Position numbers and translations under genes: made by a program
The notes under the pieces: model-generated
Told to the model about the DNA's origin: nothing
The model's database searches: none
Seen by the model: only the letters and a program-made list of their open reading frames with translations
Shown: piece after piece, positions 8,848 to 17,489 of the stretch
Position numbering within the stretch: position 1 is the first letter of the stretch
How the letters are laid out: each line of letters opens with the position of its first letter
NCBI GenBank assembly: GCA_050184225.1
Contig: JBFXAN010000044.1
Span: forward strand, 1-42,403
DNA: 42,403 bases
Direction of reading: 5' to 3'
Origin: JBFXAN01 sp050184225
GTDB lineage: Bacteria > Chloroflexota > Dehalococcoidia > CAUJGQ01

Positions 8848-9882
8848 CTATCTCTCGCCGGTGCTCCCCTCGAGGAAGTCGAGCAGCGTCAGGGTGGTGA
8901 CCTCCGGCGCCTCCTCAGGAAAGAAATGTCCGGCATCGACCCGCAGTGCCCGCAGGTCGGGGAGGTATCTGCTGAACTGATCCACCGTCGGCGATCCTCG
9001 CGGTACCGCATCCTCCGCCATTGCCGGTGCTTGTCCGCCGAACGCACGGCCCATCATCCACAATGCCGGCTTCTCAAAGCGCTTGTGCCGGTCCTCCGGC
9101 CCAAAGTCGAACGCCTCGCCGTACAGCGGATGCGCCTCCAAGCCATCCGGGTGCAGCCACATCGCCGCCACGTCCTGCTCGTCCAGCGCCTGGAACACCT
9201 CGCCGTGCGTGGCGGCAGGGTCGGCCAGGACGCGGTGAAACGGCAGCGCGTAGCGGTAGTAAGAGATCGTCGCCCGGTGTGAGGCCGGATCGGCGAACGC
9301 GGTTCGGTAGTGCTCAACGTCATCGGCCATGGCCCAGCCTGGCCGGGATGCTCCGCCCAACCGCCAGGGACTGGCCGGCCGTGGCGGCAACGGTCGGTCG
9401 CTGCCGCCGGCGAACATCGTCTCGATGAACGCACGATGGTGGTCGGCGAAGAACTCCTCCGGTAACGGTTTGGCCTTGAACCAATAGCCATGCACCGCGC
9501 CCGGTCCCCACGTCGTGCAGAAGGTATCCAAGAGCGCCAGCCGCGTCACCCGCTCCGGCCAGTCGATCGCCACCTTGAAGGCGATGAACCCGCCCCAATC
9601 GTGACCGATCACCGCCGCCTGCCCGATGCCGAGCGCATCCATGAAGTTGATGATGTCCTGGGCGAGCAGACGACGGGAGATGCGGATGTCCGGCTTGTCC
9701 GTGCGGCCGAAGCCGCGATTGTCGGGCGCAAAGACGGCGTAGCGCTCCGCCAGCGCCGGAATCTGGTGGCGCCACTCGTAGCTGGTCTCCGGCCAGCCGT
9801 GAATCAGGATCACCGGCGCGCCCGTGCCGGCCTGGAGATAGTGCATACGCAGGTCTCGGGTCTGGACGTAGGCGCTCTGCAT
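8848..9882 (-). CDS. Alpha/beta hydrolase, epoxide hydrolase / dehalogenase type
   Basis: 344 residues. Signatures of the soluble epoxide hydrolase group: HGWPETSYEWRHQIP (oxyanion-hole HGWPE), DNRGFGRTDKP, the nucleophile elbow GHDWGGF with aspartate as nucleophile, and a C-terminal DAGHFFPEEAP that supplies the catalytic histidine. An Asp nucleophile excludes ordinary serine esterases; haloalkane or haloacetate dehalogenases share this pattern and cannot be excluded. I prefer ATG 9882 to the adjacent GTG 9885 because it is better spaced from GAGGAGG. Next to a P450 gene, a role in opening an epoxide formed by that enzyme is attractive but inferred. Confidence 0.87.
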   Translation of the reverse strand: MQSAYVQTRDLRMHYLQAGTGAPVILIHGWPETSYEWRHQIPALAERYAVFAPDNRGFGRTDKPDIRISRRLLAQDIINFMDALGIGQAAVIGHDWGGFIAFKVAIDWPERVTRLALLDTFCTTWGPGAVHGYWFKAKPLPEEFFADHHRAFIETMFAGGSDRPLPPRPASPWRLGGASRPGWAMADDVEHYRTAFADPASHRATISYYRYALPFHRVLADPAATHGEVFQALDEQDVAAMWLHPDGLEAHPLYGEAFDFGPEDRHKRFEKPALWMMGRAFGGQAPAMAEDAVPRGSPTVDQFSRYLPDLRALRVDAGHFFPEEAPEVTTLTLLDFLEGSTGER

Positions 9883-9962
9883 CACTCGCCTCCTCAGTGC
9901 CGTTCGGTGAGGCGGAGGCGACGGGGATCGCTACGTCCCGCCGCCTCGCTACCATCAGGCTG

Positions 9963-10910
9963 CTAGCCGTCGGCGGCCGCTGGTACTTGCGCCTCACCGA
10001 CTCCGCCGTGGCGGCGCACGAACGCTCCGATCTGCTCCAGCGCGGTCTTTGACTCCGGCGCGTCGGGAGCAAAGAAAGGATAGACATGGAAGGCGTCCGG
10101 TTCCACGTGCAGTGTCACGTCAACGCCATGCGCTCGCGCCCGACCGGCCAGGCGGAGCGTGTCATCCAGCAGGATCTCGGCATCACCCGCCTGCATCAGC
10201 AGCGACGGCAGACCGGCCAGGTCCGCGTAGAGCGGGGAGATCAGCGGTGTCGACGGGTCCGCACCGCCCGCGTAGATCAGCCCCGCCTGCCGGATCACCT
10301 CACCACCGCCGGTGAAGACCGGGTCCACCGCGGCGCGGGTTTCCAAGGATTCGCCGGTGCCGGCAAGATCGGTCCAGGCGGAGAGCGTGATCGCTGCGTT
10401 CGGCAGCGGATCACCGGCGTCACGCAGTGCGAGCATCGTTGTCAGCGTGAGCCCACCGCCGGCGGAGTCACCGGCGATGAAGGTCGCTGCCGCCTCTGCC
10501 GCACCGCCGGGGCCGTTCGCGCGCATCCAGCGGTACGCCGCGACGGCGTCCTCCACGGCGGCCGGGAACGTCGCCTCTGGGGCCAGTCGGTAGTCGAGGT
10601 TGAGCACCACGCAGCCGGTCGCACGGGAGATGTCCGCCGCCAGCCGCCGGTGGGAGACGCGCGAACCGACCGTGTAGCCGCCACCATGCAGATAGAGCAG
10701 ACGGCGGGATGCACCGGCCCCCGGCGCGACAACCCAGTCCGCCGGCACGCCACCGGCGCTCGTGGCGGTCAAGGTGACGTCGGACGGAACCGAAGGCGCT
10801 GCCGCCTCGAATCCCTGTCGACGCATAGTTATGTCGATAACTGGCGGCGTTCCCGCCGCCCGCAGGCTGCGGAATCGCTCCGCAGCCTGCCGCAATTCAT
10901 CTGATGCCAT
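9963..10910 (-). CDS. Alpha/beta hydrolase, hormone-sensitive-lipase (family IV) esterase
   Basis: 315 residues. Motifs of the HSL family: LYLHGGGYTVGSRVSHRRLA (HGGG oxyanion hole), LDYRLAPEATFPAAVEDA, nucleophile elbow GDSAGGGL with serine, and DAFHVYPFF containing the catalytic histidine; an acid residue is expected in the AEILLDDTLRLA region. It hydrolyses carboxyl esters of small or medium acyl chains; natural substrate unknown. The AGGAGCG site precedes the ATG at 10910. It sits 21 bp after the luciferase-like gene in the same run of genes. Confidence 0.88.
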   Translation of the reverse strand: MASDELRQAAERFRSLRAAGTPPVIDITMRRQGFEAAAPSVPSDVTLTATSAGGVPADWVVAPGAGASRRLLYLHGGGYTVGSRVSHRRLAADISRATGCVVLNLDYRLAPEATFPAAVEDAVAAYRWMRANGPGGAAEAAATFIAGDSAGGGLTLTTMLALRDAGDPLPNAAITLSAWTDLAGTGESLETRAAVDPVFTGGGEVIRQAGLIYAGGADPSTPLISPLYADLAGLPSLLMQAGDAEILLDDTLRLAGRARAHGVDVTLHVEPDAFHVYPFFAPDAPESKTALEQIGAFVRRHGGVGEAQVPAAADG

Positions 10911-10931
10911 GCCGATCGCTCCTGTCTCGGA

Positions 10932-12191
10932 TCAGTCGCCCGCCGCCGCGACCGGCTTGCGCTCCTCGGCCACGGTGAACCCGTAGGCCGGATACTCTGG
11001 GATCTGGTCGTCGGGCAGCGGCGCCAGGTACTGCTTCCGCTTGAACGCCGCTTCAACGTACGGCGCCAGTTCCGCCATCTTCTTCCGCTGCCGCTCCTCC
11101 TCCTCGGCGTGGAACTCCGGCATCACCTTCGCGGCGAACAGTTCGAGTGAGGCGCAGATGTCCTCATGCTTGTTCTTCCCGCCCTGCTGGATGAACACCA
11201 TCTGGTCCACGCCAATGTCGGCGAAGTCGCGGAGGTGCTTGCGCACCTGCTCCGGCGTGCCGATCGCCCCGCGGTTCGAGGTGATGCGCGACTCCTCCGG
11301 ATTCAGGTCGGCTGCGAGGATCTGGTCGCGCGCCGCCATGTACTGCGCCCAGATATCGGTGCGGCCGGGCTTATGCACGCCGTTGCGATAGAAGTGGCCG
11401 AGCGCGAACTGAAAGAATCGCAGTCCGTCGATGCCCCGATCGAGCGCCTCCTGCTCGTCCTCGTTCACGGAGAAGCCCGTCACCAGCGCGATATTCGGGT
11501 TGACCGTGTGACCGATCGGCACGCACTCGCGCTTGAACGTCTCATAGTAATCCGTCACCCAATGCTTCGCCTCGTCGGCGTCGATGAAGGTAAATGTCAA
11601 CGCGCCGATGCCAAGCTGCGCGGCGAGATGGATCGTGTCGCGGTTCGAGCAGGCGACCCACAATGGCGGGTGCGGCTTCTGCACCGGCTTGGGCACGACG
11701 TTGCGCGGCGGCATCGAGAAGTACGTGCCCTGGTAGCCGGGATACGGGTCCATGGCGAGCATGTTCGCCACCTGCTCGACCGTCTCCCGCCACATCGCCC
11801 GCCGCTCGGTTGGGTCGATGTTGAACCCCTCCAGCTCCGTGCGCGACGCCGACTCACCTGTGCCGAAGTCCACACGGCCGTTGGAGACGATGTCGAGCGT
11901 CGCGATCCGCTCGGCGACCCGTGCCGGTGGGTTGTACGCCGGCGGCATCAGTGTGATGCCGTGGCTCAGCCGGATGTTCTTGGTGCGCTGGGAAGCGGCG
12001 GCGAGAAAGACCTCCGGCGCCGAGGAGTGACTGTACTCTTCAAGGAAGTGATGCTCCACCTCCCAGGCGTGGTCGATGCCGAGCTTGTCCGCCAGTTCCA
12101 CCTGTTCCAGCGCCTCGTGGAACAGCTTTGCCTCGCCGCCCGGCTCCCACGGCCGTGGGTACTGATGCTCATAAAAGATTCCAAACTTCAT
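10932..12191 (-). CDS. LLM-class flavin-dependent oxidoreductase (bacterial luciferase-like monooxygenase)
   Basis: 419 residues, a TIM-barrel flavoenzyme (FMNH2 or F420). The family is recognised by MKFGIFYEHQYPRPW, the helix QVELADKLGIDHAWEVEHHF, the strand IRLSHGITLMPP, YNPPARVAERIATLDIVSNGR and the phosphate-binding GTGESASRTEL, then PPLWVACSNRDTIHLAAQLG. AGGAGG lies upstream of the ATG at 12191. Members oxidise alkanes, alkanesulfonates, aromatic amines, terpenoid ketones and other substrates. With the P450, SDR and two hydrolases it makes a plausible oxidative degradation set, substrate unknown. A separate flavin reductase is not present. Confidence 0.9.
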   Translation of the reverse strand: MKFGIFYEHQYPRPWEPGGEAKLFHEALEQVELADKLGIDHAWEVEHHFLEEYSHSSAPEVFLAAASQRTKNIRLSHGITLMPPAYNPPARVAERIATLDIVSNGRVDFGTGESASRTELEGFNIDPTERRAMWRETVEQVANMLAMDPYPGYQGTYFSMPPRNVVPKPVQKPHPPLWVACSNRDTIHLAAQLGIGALTFTFIDADEAKHWVTDYYETFKRECVPIGHTVNPNIALVTGFSVNEDEQEALDRGIDGLRFFQFALGHFYRNGVHKPGRTDIWAQYMAARDQILAADLNPEESRITSNRGAIGTPEQVRKHLRDFADIGVDQMVFIQQGGKNKHEDICASLELFAAKVMPEFHAEEEERQRKKMAELAPYVEAAFKRKQYLAPLPDDQIPEYPAYGFTVAEERKPVAAAGD

Positions 12192-12250
12192 CCCGATCCA
12201 TACCTCCTGATCACTGACTCGCTGGATTCACGTTCGTGTCTTTGAGTGCG

Positions 12251-13108
12251 TCACAACGCAAGCGGCATATACTCCGGCACCCGCTCTTCGACGATGTCCT
12301 CACACCGCTTGCCGACGTTCGCCTTGATCCCCGGGTGCGTGAGGATATAGAAGCGCTCACCACGGATCGCATCGACGACCTGCGCCGCGACATCCGCCGG
12401 CGGCATCCCTGCCTCGGCGAACCGCCGCACGCTCTCCTCTCGGGCAGCGTGCTGCTGCTCGATGGTGGCATCGTCAACGTCGTTGCGAAGCCGGTCCGGC
12501 CGGTTGCGCTCCCCCGCAACGATCTGGGTCGCCACCATCCCCGGACACAACACCGAGACCTTCAGCCGCGTCCCAACCTGTTGCAGCTCGTAGTGCAGCC
12601 CCTCACTCATGCGGACGACAGCGTGCTTGGTCGCGCCGTAGATCGCTGTGCCGGGACCCGACGTGAGGCCGAGGACAGACGCGGTGTTGACAATGTGGCC
12701 CTCGCTCTCCTGCGCCAGCATCAGCGGTACGAAGGCGCGGATGCCATGCGCCACGCCGAGCAGATTGACGCCGACGATCCACTCCCAGTCGGCGGCGCTC
12801 GCCTCCCAGATCCGGCCTTCGCGTCCGGCCACACCCGCGTTGTTGCAAAGCACGTGGACCGCACCGAAGCGCTCGACGGCCGCCCGCGCGAGCGCGTCAA
12901 CTTCCTCCGCGATCGAGACATCGGCCGGCACCGCCAGCACCTCGTATCCGGCATCCTCAAGCGTCGCCGTCACCCGCGCCAGCGGCTCGCGTTCGACATC
13001 GGCGAGCACAACCTTCATCCCTTCGGCGGCGAAGCGCTCCGCGAGCGCCCGGCCGATGCCGCTCGCCGCGCCGGTGACGACCGCCACTCGCCCCTGAAGC
13101 TCCTGCAT
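12251..13108 (-). CDS. Short-chain dehydrogenase/reductase
   Basis: 285 residues. Classical SDR with the cofactor motif TGAASGIG at residues 12-19, NNAGVAG, the serine in NTASVLGLTSGPG and the Y-x3-K in IYGATKHAVVRMSEG. ADVERE after beta-2 (Asp at the strand end) suggests NAD rather than NADP. The ATG at 13108 has GGAGGG; the frame is open 9 codons further up without a good site. Probably oxidises an alcohol intermediate in the same pathway as the neighbouring oxygenases. Confidence 0.9.
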   Translation of the reverse strand: MQELQGRVAVVTGAASGIGRALAERFAAEGMKVVLADVEREPLARVTATLEDAGYEVLAVPADVSIAEEVDALARAAVERFGAVHVLCNNAGVAGREGRIWEASAADWEWIVGVNLLGVAHGIRAFVPLMLAQESEGHIVNTASVLGLTSGPGTAIYGATKHAVVRMSEGLHYELQQVGTRLKVSVLCPGMVATQIVAGERNRPDRLRNDVDDATIEQQHAAREESVRRFAEAGMPPADVAAQVVDAIRGERFYILTHPGIKANVGKRCEDIVEERVPEYMPLAL

Positions 13109-13147
13109 CCGTTCCCTCCTGCGCGTTTCTGTCACCGCGTTCCGCGG

Positions 13148-14815
13148 CTACTGCGTCATGAACGCGTTGCGCGCGCTCCAGCGGGTGCCGTTGCCGACGA
13201 GCACCGACTCGCGCCAGTTATGCAGGTTCGGCTTGGTGAAGTAGAAGGTGTACCAGACGATCGAGAAGAGGATGGGCACATCCCGGAGGATGATCTCCTG
13301 TGCCTGGTTGACCAGCTGCTTCCTCGCGTTCCGGTCGATCGTGACGGTCTGCCGTTCCAGCAGACTATCGACTTCGGGATTTGCGTAGCCGGCGTAATTT
13401 CCACTGCCCTTGCTGTGCAGCTTGTCCCGCAGCCGGTCGGGATCATCCGGAGCGAAGTCCTGCCCGGTGACGACATCGAAGTCGCGCTGCGTAAACAGCC
13501 GCCTCGTGTAATCCTGCTGCGTCACCGCCTCGATCTGCACGTCGATCCCCAGCGGCCGCAGGTCTTCCTTCATCTGTTCCGCCTGGGCGATGTAGGTCTG
13601 CACGTCGCCGATCGAGAAGGCGTTCATCTTGAAGCCGTCCGCATACCCGGCGGCGGCCAGCAGCTGCTTCGCCTTGGCGATATCGGGCTTGGTGTAGAGC
13701 AGCTTGTCCTCTGGTAGCGCCCAGTTCGCATAGGCGGGGGACATCGGCCCGGTGAGTAGCCCCTGCCCCGCAACGATCACGTCGATCCAGCCCTGAAGGT
13801 CGACCGCCGTCGCGATCGCCTGACGCACACGCGGGTCGTTGTACGGCTCTCGCCGGTTATTGAAGGCGACGATGCCGATGCCCGGCGTCAGCACCTTGTA
13901 CTCGATCGCATTGGGATTGGTCTGTTTGAAGTTCTCGACCGTGTCGGCCGGCGGATCGACGCGGCTGATCTGTCCGGAGCGGAACGCCGCTACGCGCGCG
14001 GCAGGCTCCGGCAGATAGAGCAGCTTGACCTCGTCGAAGTACGGCTTGCCGCTGTCCCAGTAGTCCGGGTTCCGGCGGAAGTCGATCTGCGAGTTGATAT
14101 CCAGGCGCGAGGTGATGTATGGACCGCTGCCGATCAGGTCCTTGAGCTGTGCGCCGTCGCGCTCCACCTGCTCCTTGGCGATGATACCGGTCCATGGGTT
14201 GGCGATCAGCGTCGAAAGCGAGGCGACTGGTTCTTTGGTCACGACCTTGAGCGTCGAGGCGTCGACCGCTTCGAACCGTTCAACACCGGCGAACCAGGAG
14301 CGACGCAGAAACTTGGGGTCATCGGTCGCCATCCGCTCCAGGCTGAACTTCGCATCCTCGGCGGTCAGCGCGCGGCCGTTGACCGGCGGCACGTTCGCGA
14401 ACTTCACCCCCGGCCGCAGCTTGTACACCAGGGTGAGGTCATCCGGCCGCTCCGGTACGGCCGCGAGCATCGCTGCCTCGGTGAACTCTCCCGGCTTTGG
14501 CTCGTCGAGTTGCGTCAGACCGTCGATCGGGTACTGCATCATCCCGGTGATGCCGGAGTGCGTCGCCTGGTGAATGTCCGGGAAGTCGGCGTTCGCGCCG
14601 TGATAGGCCAGGGTACCGCCGCGCTGGGCCTGGGCCGTGTCCGCGGCGGTCGGCACCAGGTTCTGCACACCCTGGGAGGCGGTGGACTGCGCTCCGGACG
14701 CCCCCTCGTCGTTCGAGCTGTCCCCTCCGCAGGCGGCGAGATAGAGCGCCGCGAGGCTGCTGCCGCCGATCCCGACGAAGCGTCGCCGGTTGAGCGGCCG
14801 TTTCCACTGAGTCAT
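13148..14815 (-). CDS. ABC transporter solute-binding lipoprotein, peptide/nickel family 5 (first in cluster)
   Basis: 555 residues. The signal peptide has a clear Tat motif (NRRRFVGIGG) and a lipobox LAAC with Cys29. Family 5 signatures: LTLVYKLRPGVKFANVPPVNGRALTAEDAKFSLER region, GSGPYITSR, FRRNPDYWDSGKPYFDEVKL region, VRQAIATAVDLQGWI. It follows the DppB-like permease gene by 111 bp; this gap carries a LacI-type palindrome (14877-14892), so the gene may have its own promoter or regulated expression. Its partner permeases are upstream; ATPase subunits are missing from the cluster and must come from elsewhere. Ligand unknown. Confidence 0.9.
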   Translation of the reverse strand: MTQWKRPLNRRRFVGIGGSSLAALYLAACGGDSSNDEGASGAQSTASQGVQNLVPTAADTAQAQRGGTLAYHGANADFPDIHQATHSGITGMMQYPIDGLTQLDEPKPGEFTEAAMLAAVPERPDDLTLVYKLRPGVKFANVPPVNGRALTAEDAKFSLERMATDDPKFLRRSWFAGVERFEAVDASTLKVVTKEPVASLSTLIANPWTGIIAKEQVERDGAQLKDLIGSGPYITSRLDINSQIDFRRNPDYWDSGKPYFDEVKLLYLPEPAARVAAFRSGQISRVDPPADTVENFKQTNPNAIEYKVLTPGIGIVAFNNRREPYNDPRVRQAIATAVDLQGWIDVIVAGQGLLTGPMSPAYANWALPEDKLLYTKPDIAKAKQLLAAAGYADGFKMNAFSIGDVQTYIAQAEQMKEDLRPLGIDVQIEAVTQQDYTRRLFTQRDFDVVTGQDFAPDDPDRLRDKLHSKGSGNYAGYANPEVDSLLERQTVTIDRNARKQLVNQAQEIILRDVPILFSIVWYTFYFTKPNLHNWRESVLVGNGTRWSARNAFMTQ

Positions 14816-14876
14816 GATGGTTCCCCCTCATCTCTCCGGCGAGCGGCCGGGTGCCGTCGCCATCTCTCCACAAGTG

Positions 14877-14892
14877 AGGCAATCGTTTGCCT
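14877..14892. promoter_or_regulatory. LacI-type operator palindrome upstream of the first binding protein gene
   Basis: AGGCAATCGTTTGCCT is a 16-bp inverted repeat with a central CG and two mismatched central bases. Read on the minus strand, its core GGCAAACGATTGCC differs from the site at 16925-16942 (GACAAACGTTTGCC) at two of 14 positions. It lies about 60 bp upstream of the ATG at 14815. CG-centred palindromes of this form are typical of LacI-family targets; binding by the regulator at 4643-5776 is inferred. Confidence 0.6.
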
Positions 14893-14926
14893 TTGTGCGT
14901 GTGCTTGCATGTCCCTCCGTGTGCCG

Positions 14927-15871
14927 TTAGCTGAACCGGATGCGTGGGTCGAGATAGGCGTAGAGCAGGTCGACAGCGAGGTTCAGCAACAGGATCATCA
15001 CCGCCAGAAAGAGCACGTTGAACTGCAACTGCGGGTAGTCGCGCTGGACGATCGCCTCCAGCGTCAGCCGCCCCACCCCCGGCAGAGCAAAGATCTGCTC
15101 GATCACGACACTGCCGCCGATCAGAAAGCCGAACTGTGTCCCCAGCACCGTCACCACCGGGATCAGCGTGTTCTTCAGCGCGTGCCCGCGCACGATCGGC
15201 GTCTCTGCCAGCCCCTTCGAGCGCGCCGTCCGGATGTAATCCTGGCGCAAGACCTCCAGCATCATCGATCGTGTCAGCCGCATCACGATCGCCGACAGAC
15301 CATAGCCGAGGATGATCGCCGGCAACGCGAACTGTTGGATGTTGTGCAGCGGCGCATCAAAGAACGAGCGGTACTCCACCGGTGGCGTCCACTGGAGATA
15401 GATGCCCAGCCCCGTCAGCAGTACGATGCCGAGCCAGAAGTTCGGCACCGCCTGGCCCAGCACCGCTACGATACGCACGATGTAGTCCACCGCACTGCCG
15501 CTGCGGAGCGCCGAGATCACGCCCAGCGGGATGCCGATCAGCATCGCCAGCGCCAGACTCAGCACCGACAGCTCGATCGTCACCGGCAGCCGCGACCAGA
15601 GTTGGCCGAACACCGGGCGGCCCGTGAACAGCGAGTCGCCGGGATCGCCGCGGAGCACACCGCCGATCCACTTGCCGTACTGTACCAGCAGCGGATCGTC
15701 GAGCCCGAGCTGTGTGCGCAGGATCTGGACATCCTCCGGCGTCGCATGTTCGCCGAGCTTGACCTCGGCCAGGTCGCCGGGGAGGATCCGCACCGCCGCG
15801 AACAGCGCGAGCGAGACGAGGAAGGCGACCAGCACCACGCTCAGCAGGCGGCGCGTCAGGTATCGCACCAT
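14927..15871 (-). CDS. ABC transporter permease, DppB/OppB type
   Basis: 314 residues with six predicted membrane helices: the first at residues 9-30 (LLSVVLVAFLVSLALFAAVR), then a periplasmic loop and five more from about residue 95. The start MVRYLTRRLLSVVLVAFLVS and RSMMLEVLRQDYIRTARSKG (the EAA coupling-helix region with DYIRTARSKGL) are diagnostic for the peptide/opine/nickel importer permease 1. GGGGAGGG precedes the ATG at 15871, two bases after the stop of the DppC-like gene. Forms a heterodimer with the product of 15874-16800. Confidence 0.92.
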   Translation of the reverse strand: MVRYLTRRLLSVVLVAFLVSLALFAAVRILPGDLAEVKLGEHATPEDVQILRTQLGLDDPLLVQYGKWIGGVLRGDPGDSLFTGRPVFGQLWSRLPVTIELSVLSLALAMLIGIPLGVISALRSGSAVDYIVRIVAVLGQAVPNFWLGIVLLTGLGIYLQWTPPVEYRSFFDAPLHNIQQFALPAIILGYGLSAIVMRLTRSMMLEVLRQDYIRTARSKGLAETPIVRGHALKNTLIPVVTVLGTQFGFLIGGSVVIEQIFALPGVGRLTLEAIVQRDYPQLQFNVLFLAVMILLLNLAVDLLYAYLDPRIRFS

Positions 15872-15873
15872 CG

Positions 15874-16800
15874 CTAGAGCCCTCCCCGGCTACCCCGCAG
15901 ACGCGGGTCGAGCGCATCGCGCAACGTATCGCCGAGCAGATTGAACGCGAGGACGGTGATCGTCAGCGCCAATCCCGGGAAGATCGCCAGCCAGGGCGCG
16001 ACCTCGAACGTACTCCGGCTCGATCCGCTCAGCATGTTGCCCCACGTCGGGTCCGGCGGCGGGATGCCGAGGCCGAGGAAGCTGAGTCCCGCCTCGGCCA
16101 GGATCGCGCTGCCGACGAGTGACGTGCCGACGATGATGATCGGCGCGAGCACATTCGGCAGGACGTGTGCGAAGACGATCCGGGCGTGCGAGGCGCCGCA
16201 CGCCCGCGCACCCTCGACATAGGGTTGTGCGAGCACCGACAACGCCGCCCCCCGCACGACACGGCTGATCGACGGCACCGTCACCACGGCGATCGCGAGG
16301 ATGACGTTGCGCATGTTGTTGCCGAGCAATGCCACCAGCACCAGTGCCAGCACCAGCGCCGGGAACGCCATCAGCGCGTCCACCACCCGCTGGATCGACG
16401 TATCCAGCCAGCCGCCGAAGTAGGCGGAGAGCAAACCGAGCAGGCCGCCGATGGTGACGCTCATCGCGATCGGCAGCAATCCCACCAGCAGCGACACGCG
16501 GCTGCCGTGGATCAGCCGGCTCAACTGATCGCGGCCGGTGCCGTCGGTGCCGAGCAGATAGGTACTGCTCGGACCCTGGAGGCGATCCTGTCGGTGCAGT
16601 TCCAGCGGGTCGAACGGGGCGATCACCGGAGCGAAGACCGCCATCACCACCAGCGCCCCGATCACAGCCGCCGAGGCGGCGCCGAGCGGCCAGCGGCGGG
16701 CGAAGCGCACGATTGAACGCGGCGCCCGGATCAACCAGTTGGATCCCCCACGCGAGCCGGCCATCGCGCTGATCGGCCCCTCGGCCTGCGTCACCTGCAT
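15874..16800 (-). CDS. ABC transporter permease, DppC/OppC type
   Basis: 308 residues. An N-terminal OppC_N segment with one helix (LGAASAAVIGALVVMAVFAP) and the motif PFDPLELHRQDRLQGPSSTY with LLGTDGTGRDQLSRLIHG is followed by a five-helix BPD_transp_1 domain containing the coupling sequence PYVEGARACGASHARIVFAH and ending GDTLRDALDPRLRG. First gene of the ten-gene cluster. The ATG at 16800 has only a weak purine stretch (GTGGGGGC) before it; M13 is an alternative start. Confidence 0.92.
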   Translation of the reverse strand: MQVTQAEGPISAMAGSRGGSNWLIRAPRSIVRFARRWPLGAASAAVIGALVVMAVFAPVIAPFDPLELHRQDRLQGPSSTYLLGTDGTGRDQLSRLIHGSRVSLLVGLLPIAMSVTIGGLLGLLSAYFGGWLDTSIQRVVDALMAFPALVLALVLVALLGNNMRNVILAIAVVTVPSISRVVRGAALSVLAQPYVEGARACGASHARIVFAHVLPNVLAPIIIVGTSLVGSAILAEAGLSFLGLGIPPPDPTWGNMLSGSSRSTFEVAPWLAIFPGLALTITVLAFNLLGDTLRDALDPRLRGSRGGL

Positions 16801-16912
16801 CTATAGCCCCCACTCCACTCGCCGAACAACGGGCGCCTGCTGATCTGACGGCATGATCTTCGGCAAGCGGACACGTTACCCAATCGTGACCCAACGACCA
16901 TTCAATGCCGCT

Positions 16913-16942
16913 GTGATATCAAATTGGGCAAACGTTTGTCAA
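16913..16942 (-). promoter_or_regulatory. Promoter of the catabolic/transport cluster with overlapping LacI-type operator
   Basis: On the minus strand a perfect -35 hexamer TTGACA (16937-16942) runs directly into the palindrome CAAACGTTTG (16929-16938), giving TTGACAAACGTTTGCCCAA. A poor -10 candidate, ATATCA or TATCAC, follows at 17-18 bp (about 16913-16919). The operator therefore fills the spacer between the promoter elements, the classical position for repression. It lies about 115 bp upstream of the dppC-like start. The sister site is at 14877-14892. Confidence 0.6.
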
Positions 16943-17048
16943 GGCGGCCGCCGCTTCACCGGGCGTACGGATATAATCCGCGTGGTCGGGCCGGAAGTCG
17001 TTTGAAGCGCGCGAGCGGGCGGGCCGTGCGGGGCGAAGGCAGGCGGAT

Positions 17049-17489
17049 GTGAACGCGGTGACGCCGGCGCAGCGAAACCTGGCCCGGTGGCTTCTGGCGC
17101 AGGAGTTGGGCACTGTCCCGGAGGTGGCACTGCCTGATGCGGCCGAACGTGCCTGCCAGAAGCTGGGCCGGCGCCTGACCCGGCTGGTGACGGAGGTGGG
17201 ATACCAAGCGCTCCTGGCGCGCGCCCTGCACCTCGCCCGAGGCGAGTTTCCCGTCCTGGATGAGGTGCGTGCCGGCAGGCTCGCGGATGTCTGCCTCGAC
17301 GGGCTACCGGCGCGGGCGGCGGTCGAGCCGGCGACGCTGCGCGAGGCTCTGACGGCAGTACTGGCGGCGATCATCGGGCTGCTGGTTACCTTCATCGGTG
17401 GGGACCTGACGCTGCGCGTGGTGCACGACGTTTGGCCGGAGGCGCCGTTCGGCGGGATGGACTTGCTCGGGGAGGAGGCGCAGCGATGA
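17049..17489 (+). CDS. Uncharacterised small protein encoded with a KaiC-like ATPase
   Basis: 146 residues from a GTG at 17049 preceded by GGCAGGCGG. Mostly helical, with Arg- and Ala-rich helices, a conserved-looking LGRRLTRLVTEVGYQALLARAL stretch split over residues 39-60, and a hydrophobic segment TAVLAAIIGLLVTFIGG near residue 110, possibly one membrane helix or a buried helix. I do not recognise a named domain. Its TGA overlaps the ATG of the KaiC-like gene (ATGA), so the two are translationally coupled and probably work together with the following histidine kinase. Confidence 0.75.
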   Translation: MNAVTPAQRNLARWLLAQELGTVPEVALPDAAERACQKLGRRLTRLVTEVGYQALLARALHLARGEFPVLDEVRAGRLADVCLDGLPARAAVEPATLREALTAVLAAIIGLLVTFIGGDLTLRVVHDVWPEAPFGGMDLLGEEAQR

